Shown here: one piece after another, positions 43,107 through 52,968 of the stretch
Position numbering within the stretch: position 1 is the first letter of the stretch
Layout: each line of letters starts with the position of its first letter
Assembly: GCF_002211765.1 (NCBI RefSeq)
Contig: NZ_CP022133.1
Coordinates: 1,612,001 to 1,676,000 of the forward strand
Direction of reading: 5' to 3'
Length of the DNA: 64,000 nucleotides
Origin: Idiomarina piscisalsi
GTDB lineage: Bacteria > Pseudomonadota > Gammaproteobacteria > Enterobacterales > Alteromonadaceae
The notes under the pieces: generated by a model
What the model was told of the DNA's origin: nothing
Seen by the model: the letters and a program-made list of their open reading frames with translations, nothing else
Database searches by the model: none
Translations under genes and position numbers: made by a program

Positions 43107-44099
43107 TTGAGTCCACAAACGCAAACGCTAGATTTTGAATTGGAGCCGACGGATTCTCGTCGGCTTTCTAACCTCTGCGGGCCTTTAGACGAGAATCTGC
43201 AGCATATTGAGCGCCGCCTTGGTGTCGAAATAACCCACCGAGGTCATCAGTTCCGGTTAATAGGCAACGCTAAAACGGTTTCGGCTGTGCAAAAGTTGCT
43301 GCTTGACTTATATGTCGATACGGCACCAATGAAAGGTCGTGACGGTCAAATTGAGCCTGAGCAGGTACATTTAGCCATTCAACAGGCCAAAGTCCTTGAA
43401 CAAGACCGCGACAAGGGCGACCCAGCCGCAGAAAAAATGACACACATTAAAACCAAACGCGGTCTGATTAAGCCACGCAACCATAACCAAGCTGAATACG
43501 TCCGCGCCATTCTCGCACACGACGTAAACTTTGGTATTGGACCTGCTGGAACGGGCAAAACCTACTTAGCCGTCGCTTGTGCCGTTGACGCATTAGAACG
43601 CCAGGAAGTCCGCCGTATTTTACTGACCCGTCCGGCTGTGGAAGCTGGCGAAAAACTGGGTTTTTTACCGGGGGATTTGGCTCAAAAAGTAGACCCCTAC
43701 TTAAGACCGCTTTATGACGCGCTATTCGAGATGCTTGGCTTTGAAAAGGTTGAGAAGCTAATTGAAAGAAACGTCATTGAAGTTGCCCCGCTGGCTTATA
43801 TGCGTGGTCGTACTTTGAACGATGCCTTTATCATCCTGGATGAAAGTCAGAACACAACCTGTGAACAAATGAAAATGTTCCTGACTCGTATCGGCTTTAA
43901 CTCTAGAGCAGTAATTACCGGCGATATTACACAGGTCGACTTACCTCGCGGCCAACGATCGGGCTTACGTCACGCCATTGAAGTTTTAAATAAAGTATCC
44001 GATGTCAGCTTTACCTTTTTCCAGGCCGGTGATGTTGTCAGGCACCCAGTGGTTCAACGTATTGTCCAAGCATACGACGAGTTCGATAAGCGCTCATGA
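43107..44099 (+). CDS. ybeZ: PhoH-like ATPase YbeZ
   Basis: This 330-residue protein has an N-terminal KH-like part and a PhoH ATPase domain: Walker A FGIGPAGTGKTYLAVA (about residue 146), RPAVEAGEKLGFLPG and Walker B AFIILDESQNTT. It partners with the rRNA endonuclease YbeY in ribosome metabolism. The start is TTG at 43107 with AAAGAGG 6 bases upstream. Its end overlaps ybeY by 4 bases. Confidence 0.93.
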   Translation: MSPQTQTLDFELEPTDSRRLSNLCGPLDENLQHIERRLGVEITHRGHQFRLIGNAKTVSAVQKLLLDLYVDTAPMKGRDGQIEPEQVHLAIQQAKVLEQDRDKGDPAAEKMTHIKTKRGLIKPRNHNQAEYVRAILAHDVNFGIGPAGTGKTYLAVACAVDALERQEVRRILLTRPAVEAGEKLGFLPGDLAQKVDPYLRPLYDALFEMLGFEKVEKLIERNVIEVAPLAYMRGRTLNDAFIILDESQNTTCEQMKMFLTRIGFNSRAVITGDITQVDLPRGQRSGLRHAIEVLNKVSDVSFTFFQAGDVVRHPVVQRIVQAYDEFDKRS

Positions 44100-44581
44100 G
44101 TAAGGTCACACTGGATTATCAAACTGCCGAAGGTATTAAAGCCGCACCGGAAGAAAGCACCATTGCTCTTGCGGCCAACGCTGTTATTCAGCACCTTAGT
44201 ATCGATAAGCCTGTGGAGCTAACGGTTCGAGTTGTAAAAGATAGCGAAGCCGCTGAACTCAACCATCAGTTCAGAAGCAAAAATTACCCAACAAACGTGC
44301 TGTCTTTTCCTTTTGAAAGTCCCGTTGAATTACCCATCCAGTTACTGGGTGATTTAGTCATCTGTCAGAGCGTCGTTGAGCGCGAAGCAAAAGAGCAAAA
44401 TAAGTCCGTTATCGCCCACTGGACGCACATGGTGATACACGGTACTCTGCACCTTTTGGGTTACGACCATATACAAGAAGAAGATGCCGTCGAAATGGAG
44501 TCGATAGAAAAGCGAATTATGGCTTCTCTTGATTATCCAGACCCATATGAAACAACAAGCAACACGGAGCATACACTTTAA
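44096..44581 (+). CDS. ybeY: Endoribonuclease YbeY
   Basis: This single-strand endoribonuclease is needed for 16S rRNA 3'-end processing. The 161-residue protein has the zinc site HMVIHGTLHLLGYDHIQEEDA near residues 111-130 and NVLSFPFE. It overlaps ybeZ (ATGA) and corC (TAATG), so the three are coupled. Confidence 0.95.
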   Translation: MSKVTLDYQTAEGIKAAPEESTIALAANAVIQHLSIDKPVELTVRVVKDSEAAELNHQFRSKNYPTNVLSFPFESPVELPIQLLGDLVICQSVVEREAKEQNKSVIAHWTHMVIHGTLHLLGYDHIQEEDAVEMESIEKRIMASLDYPDPYETTSNTEHTL

Positions 44582-45462
44582 TGAGCGACGACAACCCCCA
44601 CTCAGCCAACGGCTCGTCGGGTAAATCTTGGGCAGCCAAGTTATTACAAATATTCACCGGTGAGCCGAAAAGCAGAGAAGAACTCGTCGATTTAATTCAG
44701 GACGCTGAAGAGCGTGATCTGATTGATAACGATACCAAAGAAATGATTGAAGGCGTGCTCGATGTCGCGGAGCTTAAAGTTCGCGATATCATGATTCCGC
44801 GCTCGCAAATGGTCACTATTGATGTGCACCAAAGCGTCGAAGAGTTTTTACCTATCGTTATCGACTCTCAACACAGTCGCTATCCGGTAGTGACGGATAA
44901 TAAAGATCAGGTTGAGGGTATTCTACTCGCGAAAGACTTGCTCAGTTATGGCTTTAACTCAAACGAAGAAGACTTTTCGTTAGAAAAGGTCATGCGACCG
45001 GCTGTCATTGTTCCCGAAAGCAAGCGGGTTGACGTGTTACTAAAAGACTTCCGCTCTAATCGTTATCACATGGCTATTGTGGTTGACGAGTACGGTGGTG
45101 TTTCAGGCCTCGTAACGATTGAAGATATTCTCGAAGAAATTGTTGGTGAAATTGAGGATGAAACCGATATCAATGAAAACGATGACAAGCAAAATATTCG
45201 TCGCTTAAGTCCGACCCGTTATTCAGTGAAAGCACTAACCACTATCGAAGACTTTAACGACTACTTTAAGTCTGAGTTCAGTGATGAAGAACACGACACT
45301 GTTGGTGGTTTAGTCGCTCATGGGTTTGGTCACCTTCCACAAGCCGGAGAAGAAATTACGCTCGGTAACTTCACTTTCCGCATCACCAACGCCGATAAGC
45401 GAAGGATTCAACAGCTTCAGGTCAGCATTCAGGAAGTCGAGACGTCGGAGAGTACTGAATAA
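44581..45462 (+). CDS. corC: CorC/YbeX, CBS-domain transporter-associated protein
   Basis: The 293-residue cytoplasmic protein has two CBS domains (about 70-190, MIPRSQMVTIDVHQSVEEFL, RYHMAIVVDEYGGVSGLVTIEDILEEIVGEIEDE) and a C-terminal CorC_HlyC domain (about 205-285). It is linked to magnesium/cobalt efflux and to ribosome quality in E. coli. It shares one base with both ybeY and lnt. Confidence 0.94.
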   Translation: MSDDNPHSANGSSGKSWAAKLLQIFTGEPKSREELVDLIQDAEERDLIDNDTKEMIEGVLDVAELKVRDIMIPRSQMVTIDVHQSVEEFLPIVIDSQHSRYPVVTDNKDQVEGILLAKDLLSYGFNSNEEDFSLEKVMRPAVIVPESKRVDVLLKDFRSNRYHMAIVVDEYGGVSGLVTIEDILEEIVGEIEDETDINENDDKQNIRRLSPTRYSVKALTTIEDFNDYFKSEFSDEEHDTVGGLVAHGFGHLPQAGEEITLGNFTFRITNADKRRIQQLQVSIQEVETSESTE

Positions 45463-46973
45463 TGACAAAACGCTGGGGGAGTAAATTAAGCTCTCTGCTA
45501 CTATTATTGTCAGGAGCATCGCTCACGCTGGCATACTCCCCTTTCAACTGGCACTGGTTGCCGTTTGTTGTCTTACCCGTTGTTGTAAAAATCATTTGGC
45601 CAATGGCTCCGAAGCGAGCCTTTTATGCGGGGCTAACCTTTGGGCTGGGTTGGTTTGCAACAGGCCTTAGCTGGATTTACGTCAGTATCGACCAGTACGG
45701 TGGTTTACCCGTCTATGCCACTATATTAATCCTTTTGCTGCTGTTTCTTTATCTGTCCTTATTCCCAGCAATGGCATTTGGATTGTGGCAGAAACTCGCA
45801 CATAGAAAGCCCCAGTGGCGCTTTTCATTACCGCTCATTTGGCTGGGTTTCGAGCTTCTTCGCGGTTGGCTATTTACTGGCTTCCCGTGGTTAAGCCTTG
45901 GCTATACACAAACTGACGGCATTTATGCCAATTTAGCGCCACTTATCGGTGAATCAGGCATTACGGTCGCCCTTTGGGTGACCGCACTGTGCATCTTTAT
46001 GGCGATTAAGTACCACCGTCCACTACTATTCATTGTCCCGCTGGTTTTAATGACGGTGTCGTCAGTCAGTCACAAATTACAGCCAACCTGGAGAAGCACC
46101 GAGTCAACCAGCATCCTACTGGTACAGGGCAACATTCAGCAGTCACTAAAATGGCAAGCGGAACAGCAGTGGCCTAATATTTTGCGATACCTCGACTTAA
46201 CCCGACCTAAATTTAATCACGACATTGTGATTTGGCCAGAATCAGCAGTCACTGCCTTGGAACCATATGCCCAAGACGTTTTAACGACTATGGAGCAATC
46301 GGCATCGGTTAACGGCTCAGCTCTGATCACCGGCATCATCGATTACGATAGACTCAATGACGCCTTCTATAACAGTGTGATTGTGCTTGATGACGATACC
46401 TATGAGTACAGTGGCAAAAACCGTTATCAGAAACACCATCTGTTGCCTATTGGCGAGTTTGTTCCTTTTGAGGATATTCTGCGCCCAATAGCCCCGCTAT
46501 TTAATTTACCCATGTCTTCTTTTAGCCGCGGTCGTTACCAACAACCTAATTTGGAAGCGAATAACAGAAAGCTCTCAATGGCCATTTGCTACGAAATTGC
46601 GTTTCCTCAGCAAGTTAGGGACAACACCTTTGAAGACACCGACTTTCTGGTGACCATAAGCAATGATACCTGGTTTGGTGACTCTCACGGACCGTGGCAG
46701 CACATGCAAATTTCCCGAATGCGGGCTCTCGAATTACAACGTCCTCTTTTACGGGCAACGAATAACGGCGTCACCGCGATAGTGGATGAGTTCGGACAAT
46801 TTATTGATAAAGCTCCGCAGTTTAAGGCGACCACCGTTTCTGCGGAGCTGTATCCGGTGAACGGCAATACCTGGTTTAAACAATTTGGTCTTTGGGGTGC
46901 GTTAATACTTGCACTTCTCGGCCTGGTGCCGGCCAGCTTAACGAAAGCCCGCAATAAGCGAACTCAAGCGTAG
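45462..46973 (+). CDS. lnt: Apolipoprotein N-acyltransferase Lnt
   Basis: Lnt adds the third acyl chain to lipoproteins at the inner membrane. The 503-residue protein has about six N-terminal membrane spans and a nitrilase-like domain. The catalytic triad is visible: E in IVIWPESAVTALEP, K in YQKHHLLPIGEFVPFE and C in MAICYEIAFPQQ. It is the last gene of the miaB-lnt run. Confidence 0.96.
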   Translation: MTKRWGSKLSSLLLLLSGASLTLAYSPFNWHWLPFVVLPVVVKIIWPMAPKRAFYAGLTFGLGWFATGLSWIYVSIDQYGGLPVYATILILLLLFLYLSLFPAMAFGLWQKLAHRKPQWRFSLPLIWLGFELLRGWLFTGFPWLSLGYTQTDGIYANLAPLIGESGITVALWVTALCIFMAIKYHRPLLFIVPLVLMTVSSVSHKLQPTWRSTESTSILLVQGNIQQSLKWQAEQQWPNILRYLDLTRPKFNHDIVIWPESAVTALEPYAQDVLTTMEQSASVNGSALITGIIDYDRLNDAFYNSVIVLDDDTYEYSGKNRYQKHHLLPIGEFVPFEDILRPIAPLFNLPMSSFSRGRYQQPNLEANNRKLSMAICYEIAFPQQVRDNTFEDTDFLVTISNDTWFGDSHGPWQHMQISRMRALELQRPLLRATNNGVTAIVDEFGQFIDKAPQFKATTVSAELYPVNGNTWFKQFGLWGALILALLGLVPASLTKARNKRTQA

Positions 46974-47075
46974 TCATAACGCGTTAAAATCAGTACACTA
47001 TTAAGCTGTATATTCAGTGTGTCAGCAGAGCCTTTATCTGCCGTTATTATTTATACTTTCTACAGGAATATCATT

Positions 47076-47273
47076 ATGGAAAATATCTTCGATGCTATTT
47101 TGTTTGCCGTTCTGGTTGCCGCTGGCGGTTTAGGTCTAAGCAGCTGGTTGATGTTATTAGGTATCGATAAGTCAGCCCCTGCAGAAGTCAAACAACGCTC
47201 TGTGTTTGAGTATGGCTTTTTTGGCTTAGCTGGCATCGTTGTCATGCTGGTCATGTGGTACGCCATTAGTTAA
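47076..47273 (+). CDS. Small two-span membrane protein of unknown function
   Basis: This 65-residue protein starts at the ATG at 47076 with ACAGGAA upstream; an upstream in-frame ATG at 47019 is disfavoured. It has two hydrophobic spans ([25 protein letters not shown] and [18 protein letters not shown]) joined by a charged loop. It looks like a small inner-membrane protein of the DUF3149 kind, with low certainty. It sits between lnt and leuS. Confidence 0.7.
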   Translation: MENIFDAILFAVLVAAGGLGLSSWLMLLGIDKSAPAEVKQRSVFEYGFFGLAGIVVMLVMWYAIS

Positions 47274-47308
47274 TTCACTTTATTGCACCAACGGAAGTAA
47301 GCAGGACT

Positions 47309-49885
47309 ATGCAAGAACAATATAACCCCAGCAAAATTGAAGCTGCCATGCAAAAGCGCTGGCAGGAGCAAGACGTTTTTACCGCGAAAGAAGAGCCTGG
47401 CAAAGACAAGTTCTATTGCCTATCAATGTTCCCTTACCCCAGCGGTAAGTTACATATGGGGCACGTTCGCAACTACACGTTAGGCGATGTTATCAGTCGT
47501 CATCAACGCATGTTAGGTAAAAATGTTTTACAGCCAATGGGCTGGGATGCGTTCGGTTTGCCTGCTGAAAACGCCGCAATACAGAATAAGACTGCACCGG
47601 CGAAATGGACCTACCAAAATATCGACTACATGCGCGACCAGTTAAAAAGTTTAGGTTTTGGTTACGACTGGAATCGCGAGGTCGCGACCTGCTCTCCTGA
47701 CTATTACCGCTGGGAGCAATGGTTTTTCACTAAGCTTTATGAAAAGGGTCTGGTTTATAAAAAGAACGCAACAGTTAACTGGGACCCGGTCGACCAAACC
47801 GTTTTAGCCAACGAGCAAGTGATCGATGGCAAAGGATGGCGCTCGGGGGCAACCGTAGAACAAAAGGAAATTCCACAGTGGTTTATAAAAATCACTGACT
47901 ATGCCGAAGAGCTTCTGGACGACCTTGACCAACTTGACGGCTGGCCGGAACAGGTTAAAGCCATGCAGCGCAACTGGATTGGCCGTTCTGAAGGGGTTGA
48001 AGTCGACTTTTCAGTCAATGGCTATGATCAGCCCCTAACAGTCTACACCACGCGCCCTGACACTATTTATGGCGTGACTTATATGGGTGTTGCAGCTGGC
48101 CACCCGCTGGCTAAAGAGGCGGCAAAAAACAATACTGCCCTGGCCGAATTCATCGAAGACTGCAAAAACAACAAGGTTGCAGAAGCCGATATCGCCACCA
48201 TGGAAAAGCTGGGTATGGATACCGGCTTCAAGGCCGTTCACCCAATGACCGGTGAAGAAATTCCGGTATGGGTCGCCAACTTTGTGCTAATGGACTACGG
48301 CTCAGGCGCCGTTATGGCCGTACCGGCGCACGATCAGCGTGACTGGGAGTTTGCCACCAAATACAAACTTCCGATTCAGCCCGTTATTGAACCACTTTCA
48401 GGCGACAGTGACATTAGCCAGGCTGCTATTACGGAAAAAGGAACCGTTATCAATTCAGACCGTTTCAACGGGCTGAGCTCTGCAGACGCGTTTGATGCTA
48501 TCGCCAAAGAGTTAAGCGAAAAAGGCATCGGTGAGAAGAAAGTCAACTACCGTTTACGCGACTGGGGCGTTTCTCGTCAGCGTTATTGGGGCACACCCAT
48601 TCCTATGCTGAACCTCGAAAATGGCGAGTCCGTGCCGGTTCCAGAAGAACAACTGCCCGTTAAATTGCCGGAAGACGTCGTCATGGATGGTGTTAACTCA
48701 CCTATCAAGTCCGATCCTCAATGGCGTAAAACGGAATACAACGGCATAGCGGCTGAGCACGAAACAGACACCTTTGACACCTTTATGGAATCGTCATGGT
48801 ACTACGCTCGCTACTGCAGTGCTCAAACCCACGACGCAATGTTAGATCCTGAGAAAGCGAATTACTGGCTTCCTGTCGACCAGTACATCGGTGGCATTGA
48901 GCACGCGATACTGCACTTACTGTACGCACGCTTCTTTCACAAACTGCTTCGTGACACCGGCTTAGTAGAGTCTGACGAACCGTTTAAGCGCTTACTATGC
49001 CAAGGCATGGTGTTAGCAGACAGCTATTACCGCGACACCGAAAAAGGCGGTAAAGAATGGTTCTCTCCATTAGATGTCGATATTCAACGTGACGATAAAG
49101 GCGCCATTTCCGGCGCTACGTTAAAAGCCGACGGCAAACCGGTAGAAGTTGGTGGCATGAGTAAAATGTCAAAATCGAAAAATAACGGTATTGACCCGCA
49201 AACCATGGTCGAACGTTACGGTGCCGACACCGTTCGCCTGTTTATGATGTTTGCTGCGCCACCAGAAATGACGCTTGAGTGGTCTGACTCCGGAGTAGAA
49301 GGTGCTCAACGTTTTCTGCGTCGTTTATGGAAACTGACTTTCGACTTCATTAATGCCGGAGGCTATGCATCCGGTGAAACACTGAATTCACAGCAAAAGA
49401 CTCTGCGCCGTGAGTTGCACAAAGCGATAGCCAAAGTCACCGACGACATGGGCAGACGCCAGCACTTTAATACGGCTATTGCCGCAATAATGGAGTTACT
49501 AAACCACCTCCAGAAAGCGCCAATGGAGACGAACGCTGATCGCCAGGTGTTGGGCGAAGCCATTGACGCAATGGTTCGAATGTTAGCGCCAATTACCCCT
49601 CATGTGTGCGAGCAGTTATGGGTAGAACTTGGCCACGAAGAACCATTGTCATTCGCAAAGTGGCCAAACGTTGACGAAAGCGCCCTAGTAGAAGACGAAA
49701 AGCTGATTGTTGTTCAAATCAACGGCAAGGTTCGGGCTAAGTTGACCGTGTCTGCTGATGCGTCAGCTGAGCAAGTTGAACAGCAAGCCTTTGACGACGA
49801 TTCGGTACAAAAACACGTTGAAGGAAAAGAGATTCGTAAGAAAATCTACGTTCCCGGAAAAATTCTCAACATTGTTGTTGGTTAA
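47309..49885 (+). CDS. leuS: Leucyl-tRNA synthetase
   Basis: This class I synthetase has 858 residues, matching the bacterial family. The HIGH motif is in [19 protein letters not shown] (about 42-58) and KMSKS is in [16 protein letters not shown] (about 616-630). The CP1 editing domain (about 220-415) has [13 protein letters not shown] and the C-terminal anticodon region follows. It begins the leuS-lptE-holA-nadD run in the E. coli order. Confidence 0.98.
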   Translation: MQEQYNPSKIEAAMQKRWQEQDVFTAKEEPGKDKFYCLSMFPYPSGKLHMGHVRNYTLGDVISRHQRMLGKNVLQPMGWDAFGLPAENAAIQNKTAPAKWTYQNIDYMRDQLKSLGFGYDWNREVATCSPDYYRWEQWFFTKLYEKGLVYKKNATVNWDPVDQTVLANEQVIDGKGWRSGATVEQKEIPQWFIKITDYAEELLDDLDQLDGWPEQVKAMQRNWIGRSEGVEVDFSVNGYDQPLTVYTTRPDTIYGVTYMGVAAGHPLAKEAAKNNTALAEFIEDCKNNKVAEADIATMEKLGMDTGFKAVHPMTGEEIPVWVANFVLMDYGSGAVMAVPAHDQRDWEFATKYKLPIQPVIEPLSGDSDISQAAITEKGTVINSDRFNGLSSADAFDAIAKELSEKGIGEKKVNYRLRDWGVSRQRYWGTPIPMLNLENGESVPVPEEQLPVKLPEDVVMDGVNSPIKSDPQWRKTEYNGIAAEHETDTFDTFMESSWYYARYCSAQTHDAMLDPEKANYWLPVDQYIGGIEHAILHLLYARFFHKLLRDTGLVESDEPFKRLLCQGMVLADSYYRDTEKGGKEWFSPLDVDIQRDDKGAISGATLKADGKPVEVGGMSKMSKSKNNGIDPQTMVERYGADTVRLFMMFAAPPEMTLEWSDSGVEGAQRFLRRLWKLTFDFINAGGYASGETLNSQQKTLRRELHKAIAKVTDDMGRRQHFNTAIAAIMELLNHLQKAPMETNADRQVLGEAIDAMVRMLAPITPHVCEQLWVELGHEEPLSFAKWPNVDESALVEDEKLIVVQINGKVRAKLTVSADASAEQVEQQAFDDDSVQKHVEGKEIRKKIYVPGKILNIVVG

Positions 49886-49890
49886 CCTCG

Positions 49891-50373
49891 ATGAGAACAG
49901 TCACACAGGTACTCTTGAGTTTTTCATTGATAGCCATACTCTCCGGGTGTGGCTTTCAGCTTCGTGGCGATTATCAGTTACCGGAAAGTCTGGAGTCAAT
50001 TCGATTACAGTCAAATGTATCAAAAGAGCTTGCTTCTCAAATGGAGCAACGACTGGTTCACTCCGGTATTAACGTTTCCAAAAACAGCAGTTACCAATTA
50101 GCGCTGCTTTCTGACAAGCTAGAGAGACGCACCCTATCACTTTTTGAGAGTGGTCAGGTTGCCGAATACGAGCTGTTGTATCAGGTCAGCTACCAACTGT
50201 TGAAAGACAATCAAGTCATCGTTGAGAGAACAGCAGAAGTAGCCAGAGACTATCAGGATGATCCAAACTTTGCACTGGCAAAAACGCGTGAGCGAGAAAT
50301 GCTAGTGAATGAAATGCGCGCTGAAGCATCACGAATTATCCTTCAGCAGATAGTTTCTGAACTCTCTCAATAA
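49891..50373 (+). CDS. lptE: LPS-assembly lipoprotein LptE
   Basis: LptE plugs the LptD outer-membrane barrel for lipopolysaccharide export. The 160-residue product has a lipobox ILSGCGFQLRG (Cys about 20) and the family fold: a start GFQLRGDYQLPESLESIRL and long C-terminal helix MLVNEMRAEASRIILQQI. Five bases after leuS, as in E. coli (rlpB). Confidence 0.93.
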   Translation: MRTVTQVLLSFSLIAILSGCGFQLRGDYQLPESLESIRLQSNVSKELASQMEQRLVHSGINVSKNSSYQLALLSDKLERRTLSLFESGQVAEYELLYQVSYQLLKDNQVIVERTAEVARDYQDDPNFALAKTREREMLVNEMRAEASRIILQQIVSELSQ

Positions 50374-50384
50374 CGGAGCGTTAA

Positions 50385-51464
50385 GTGCAGACATTGTTCC
50401 CAGAACAATTAAGTCAATACATTGAGCGTTCAGGCGTTCCCCCTGTGTTATTGCTGTTTGGCGATGACTTGTTATTGCGGATGGATGCCATAGACGTTAT
50501 CCGGCAACATTTCGGCCACGACGCAGAAAAATATCATTGGATACAGTCAAAGGACTTTGAATGGAAGCAACTGAGTGAACTCGAACAATCAATGAGTTTA
50601 TTCGGAAGCGACACACTTATTGAACTCGAGCTTCCGGAAAACAAACCCGGAAAAGAAGGTTCAAACGCTTTACACAGTTACGCAAATCAACTGCCTGAAA
50701 ACCATACACTGGTTGTCATTGGAAGCTACTTAAAAAAGGAGCACCAGAATAGCCGTTGGTTTAAGTCGCTAGCTGAACACGGCCCTCTTATTCGAACCCA
50801 AAGTCCCGATAAGGCTCGTTTGCCGGTGTTTATTCATAAGCGTGCCCAAAAGTACCAACTGACGCTAGCCGAAGGCGTACCTGAATTACTGTCTGACTGG
50901 TTTGAAGGCAACTTGTTAGCGCTTGATCAAGAACTGCGTAAATGGCAATTACTCAGTGATTCCGGCGTTATTACACACGAGTTCCTAACCGATGCGAGCA
51001 GTGACTCAAGCCGCTTTAATGTGTTTGCGCTGCAAGAAAGTATTCAGGCTGGTAACTATAAAGACGCTCTGCACAAACTGACTCGTTTACTCGATGAGGA
51101 AAACGATTTTCATCGCTTTGTCTGGATCTTACAACGGGAAATTCAATTGCTGACAACGCTGAAAAGTCACGCTGGCAACACAGACGTTTCAGCTCTTTTT
51201 CGTCGTAATATGATTTGGTCAAATCAACAACCAGGTTATATTAAACGAGCTGAGTCTTTATCAGTAGAAACACTGCACCAACTGCACTACCTCATTGAGC
51301 GTTTAGAAATGGCATTAAAACAGGACAGTGGTGAGTCGCCATTAGTACTTACTGTTCACTTGCTTGGACTGCTGTGTCAGAAGGAAAGCAGCTTAACGGC
51401 TGCTCATAGTTTGCAGCCGTTCTCTCAACCATTGCAGCTTGAAAATACGTTTATTTCATTATGA
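50385..51464 (+). CDS. holA: DNA polymerase III delta subunit
   Basis: HolA opens the beta clamp in the clamp loader. The 359-residue protein has PPVLLLFGDDLLLRMDAIDVIR at the N-terminus and LLLDEENDFHRFVWILQREIQLL-like middle segments (here RLLDEENDFHRFVWILQREI). The start is GTG at 50385 with CGGAG about 8 bases before. It overlaps nadD by 4 bases. Confidence 0.94.
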   Translation: MQTLFPEQLSQYIERSGVPPVLLLFGDDLLLRMDAIDVIRQHFGHDAEKYHWIQSKDFEWKQLSELEQSMSLFGSDTLIELELPENKPGKEGSNALHSYANQLPENHTLVVIGSYLKKEHQNSRWFKSLAEHGPLIRTQSPDKARLPVFIHKRAQKYQLTLAEGVPELLSDWFEGNLLALDQELRKWQLLSDSGVITHEFLTDASSDSSRFNVFALQESIQAGNYKDALHKLTRLLDEENDFHRFVWILQREIQLLTTLKSHAGNTDVSALFRRNMIWSNQQPGYIKRAESLSVETLHQLHYLIERLEMALKQDSGESPLVLTVHLLGLLCQKESSLTAAHSLQPFSQPLQLENTFISL

Positions 51465-52090
51465 TCAGAGCAGTCTTTGGCGGCACGTTTGACCCGATCC
51501 ATCATGGGCATTTAGAGACATCCAGCGCACTAATGAAAGAGCTCGGAATTGACCGCCTTGCGTTCATGCCAAGTGCCACTCCTCCACACCGTGCACAACC
51601 GGAAGCTTCAGCTAAGCAGCGTCTCGATATGGTCAGGCTTGCCTGCAAGGGCTATCCGGGTTTTGAGGCTGAGGACTGGGAGCTGAAGCAAACACGTCCG
51701 TCTTACACAGCATCGACACTCGCTGAACTTTCTGAGCATTATCCAGGCGACACACTCATTTTTGTGATGGGTATGGACTCGCTAATGAGCTTAAATCAGT
51801 GGTATCAGTGGCACGACATTATAAAGCATGCGCATATCGTCGTTATGCCAAGAAGCGGTGTTTCTTTTGAGCCGCAGGACAGTGAACTGAAGCGTTTCAT
51901 TGAACAACACCGAGTTTATCAGCCCGGTATCCTCGCAAATAGTCCTGACGGTAAACTTTATATAGCGCAAACACCACTTATTGATATTTCAGCAACAGAG
52001 CTTCGAAGTCAATTACACGAGCGTCCCGCTTCACCGCCTATCCCAACCTCGGTTTACGAGTATATTAAAACAAACAAACTGTATTTGTAG
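51461..52090 (+). CDS. nadD: Nicotinate-nucleotide adenylyltransferase
   Basis: NadD makes deamido-NAD in NAD synthesis. The 209-residue protein has the nucleotidyltransferase motif FGGTFDPIHHGHLETS and the C-terminal ISATELRSQL signature. It starts inside the holA end (ATGA overlap). Confidence 0.96.
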   Translation: MIRAVFGGTFDPIHHGHLETSSALMKELGIDRLAFMPSATPPHRAQPEASAKQRLDMVRLACKGYPGFEAEDWELKQTRPSYTASTLAELSEHYPGDTLIFVMGMDSLMSLNQWYQWHDIIKHAHIVVMPRSGVSFEPQDSELKRFIEQHRVYQPGILANSPDGKLYIAQTPLIDISATELRSQLHERPASPPIPTSVYEYIKTNKLYL

Positions 52091-52165
52091 CTGAACAGCC
52101 CTGCGATATTCTGTTAAACTTACCGGTTGAAGCAAAACCTTTTTAAATCAAATGGAGACCCTCCT

Positions 52166-52486
52166 TTGCAGGCAGAAGAATTACGCGATTTTGTCATCGA
52201 CAAAATTGAAGATATAAAAGCCCGTGACATTCAAGTTTTAGATGTTCACGATAAAACAGACGTTGCTGACTTTATGGTCATTTGTTCGGGCAGTTCAAAA
52301 ACGCACGTTAAAAGCATTGCCGAGTATCTGGCAACTGAAGCGAAACACGCAGGCTTCCCGCCTATCGGTATTGAAGGCGGCGAGCAGTCAGAGTGGGTTT
52401 TAGTCGACCTGGGTGATGTGGTTTTGCATGTTATGCAAGAAGCTATCCGCGACTTTTATCAGCTTGAAAAGCTCTGGGGCCAGTAA
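52166..52486 (+). CDS. rsfS: Ribosomal silencing factor RsfS
   Basis: RsfS binds L14 and blocks subunit joining in slow growth. From TTG at 52166 (GGAGA about 7 bases upstream) the protein is 106 residues, matching E. coli; a longer TTG start at 52127 lacks a site. Motifs are DFVIDKIEDIKARDI, DFMVICSGSSKTHVKSIA, GGEQSEWVLVDLGDVVLHVM. rlmH begins immediately after the stop. Confidence 0.94.
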   Translation: MQAEELRDFVIDKIEDIKARDIQVLDVHDKTDVADFMVICSGSSKTHVKSIAEYLATEAKHAGFPPIGIEGGEQSEWVLVDLGDVVLHVMQEAIRDFYQLEKLWGQ

Positions 52487-52957
52487 GTGCAGATCCAGTT
52501 ACTTGCGGTTGGCACTAAGATGCCAACCTGGGTAAAAGAAGGCTTTGAGCAATACCAAAAGCGTTTCCCTAACGACTGCAAATTTGTATTAACCGAAATT
52601 GCGGCTCAAAAGCGTACAAAGAAAGCCGATGTGAACCGAATTGTGCAGGAAGAAGGCAAGGCGCTCATTCAAGCTATCCCCAAAGGCAACAAAGTCATTA
52701 CACTGGAAGTAAACGGTAAAGCGTGGGATACACCGAAGCTGGCCCAACAGCTCGCCGCCTGGCAAATGGATGGCCGCGATGTTACGTTGCTGGTTGGTGG
52801 CCCTGAAGGGCTATCGAATGACTGTCTGGCGCTTGCGGAGCAACGTTGGTCGTTATCAAAGCTGACGCTGCCACACCCAATGGTTCGGTTAATTGTTGCT
52901 GAAAGTCTTTACCGAGCATGGAGTTTGAATAATAATCACCCTTATCACAGAGAATAA
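52487..52957 (+). CDS. rlmH: 23S rRNA pseudouridine-1915 N3-methyltransferase RlmH
   Basis: This small SPOUT methyltransferase has 156 residues. It has [20 protein letters not shown] at the N-terminus, [17 protein letters not shown] (SAM-binding knot) and the C-terminal [17 protein letters not shown]. The start is GTG at 52487, directly adjoining rsfS. Confidence 0.96.
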   Translation: MQIQLLAVGTKMPTWVKEGFEQYQKRFPNDCKFVLTEIAAQKRTKKADVNRIVQEEGKALIQAIPKGNKVITLEVNGKAWDTPKLAQQLAAWQMDGRDVTLLVGGPEGLSNDCLALAEQRWSLSKLTLPHPMVRLIVAESLYRAWSLNNNHPYHRE

Positions 52958-52968
52958 TAACGATAATA

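Noticed and set aside
41228..46120. Shared 19-base stretch AGCACCGAGTCAACCAGCA in the DMT transporter and in lnt
   Set aside because: It is a single short match within two unrelated coding genes, in different protein contexts, and is probably chance.
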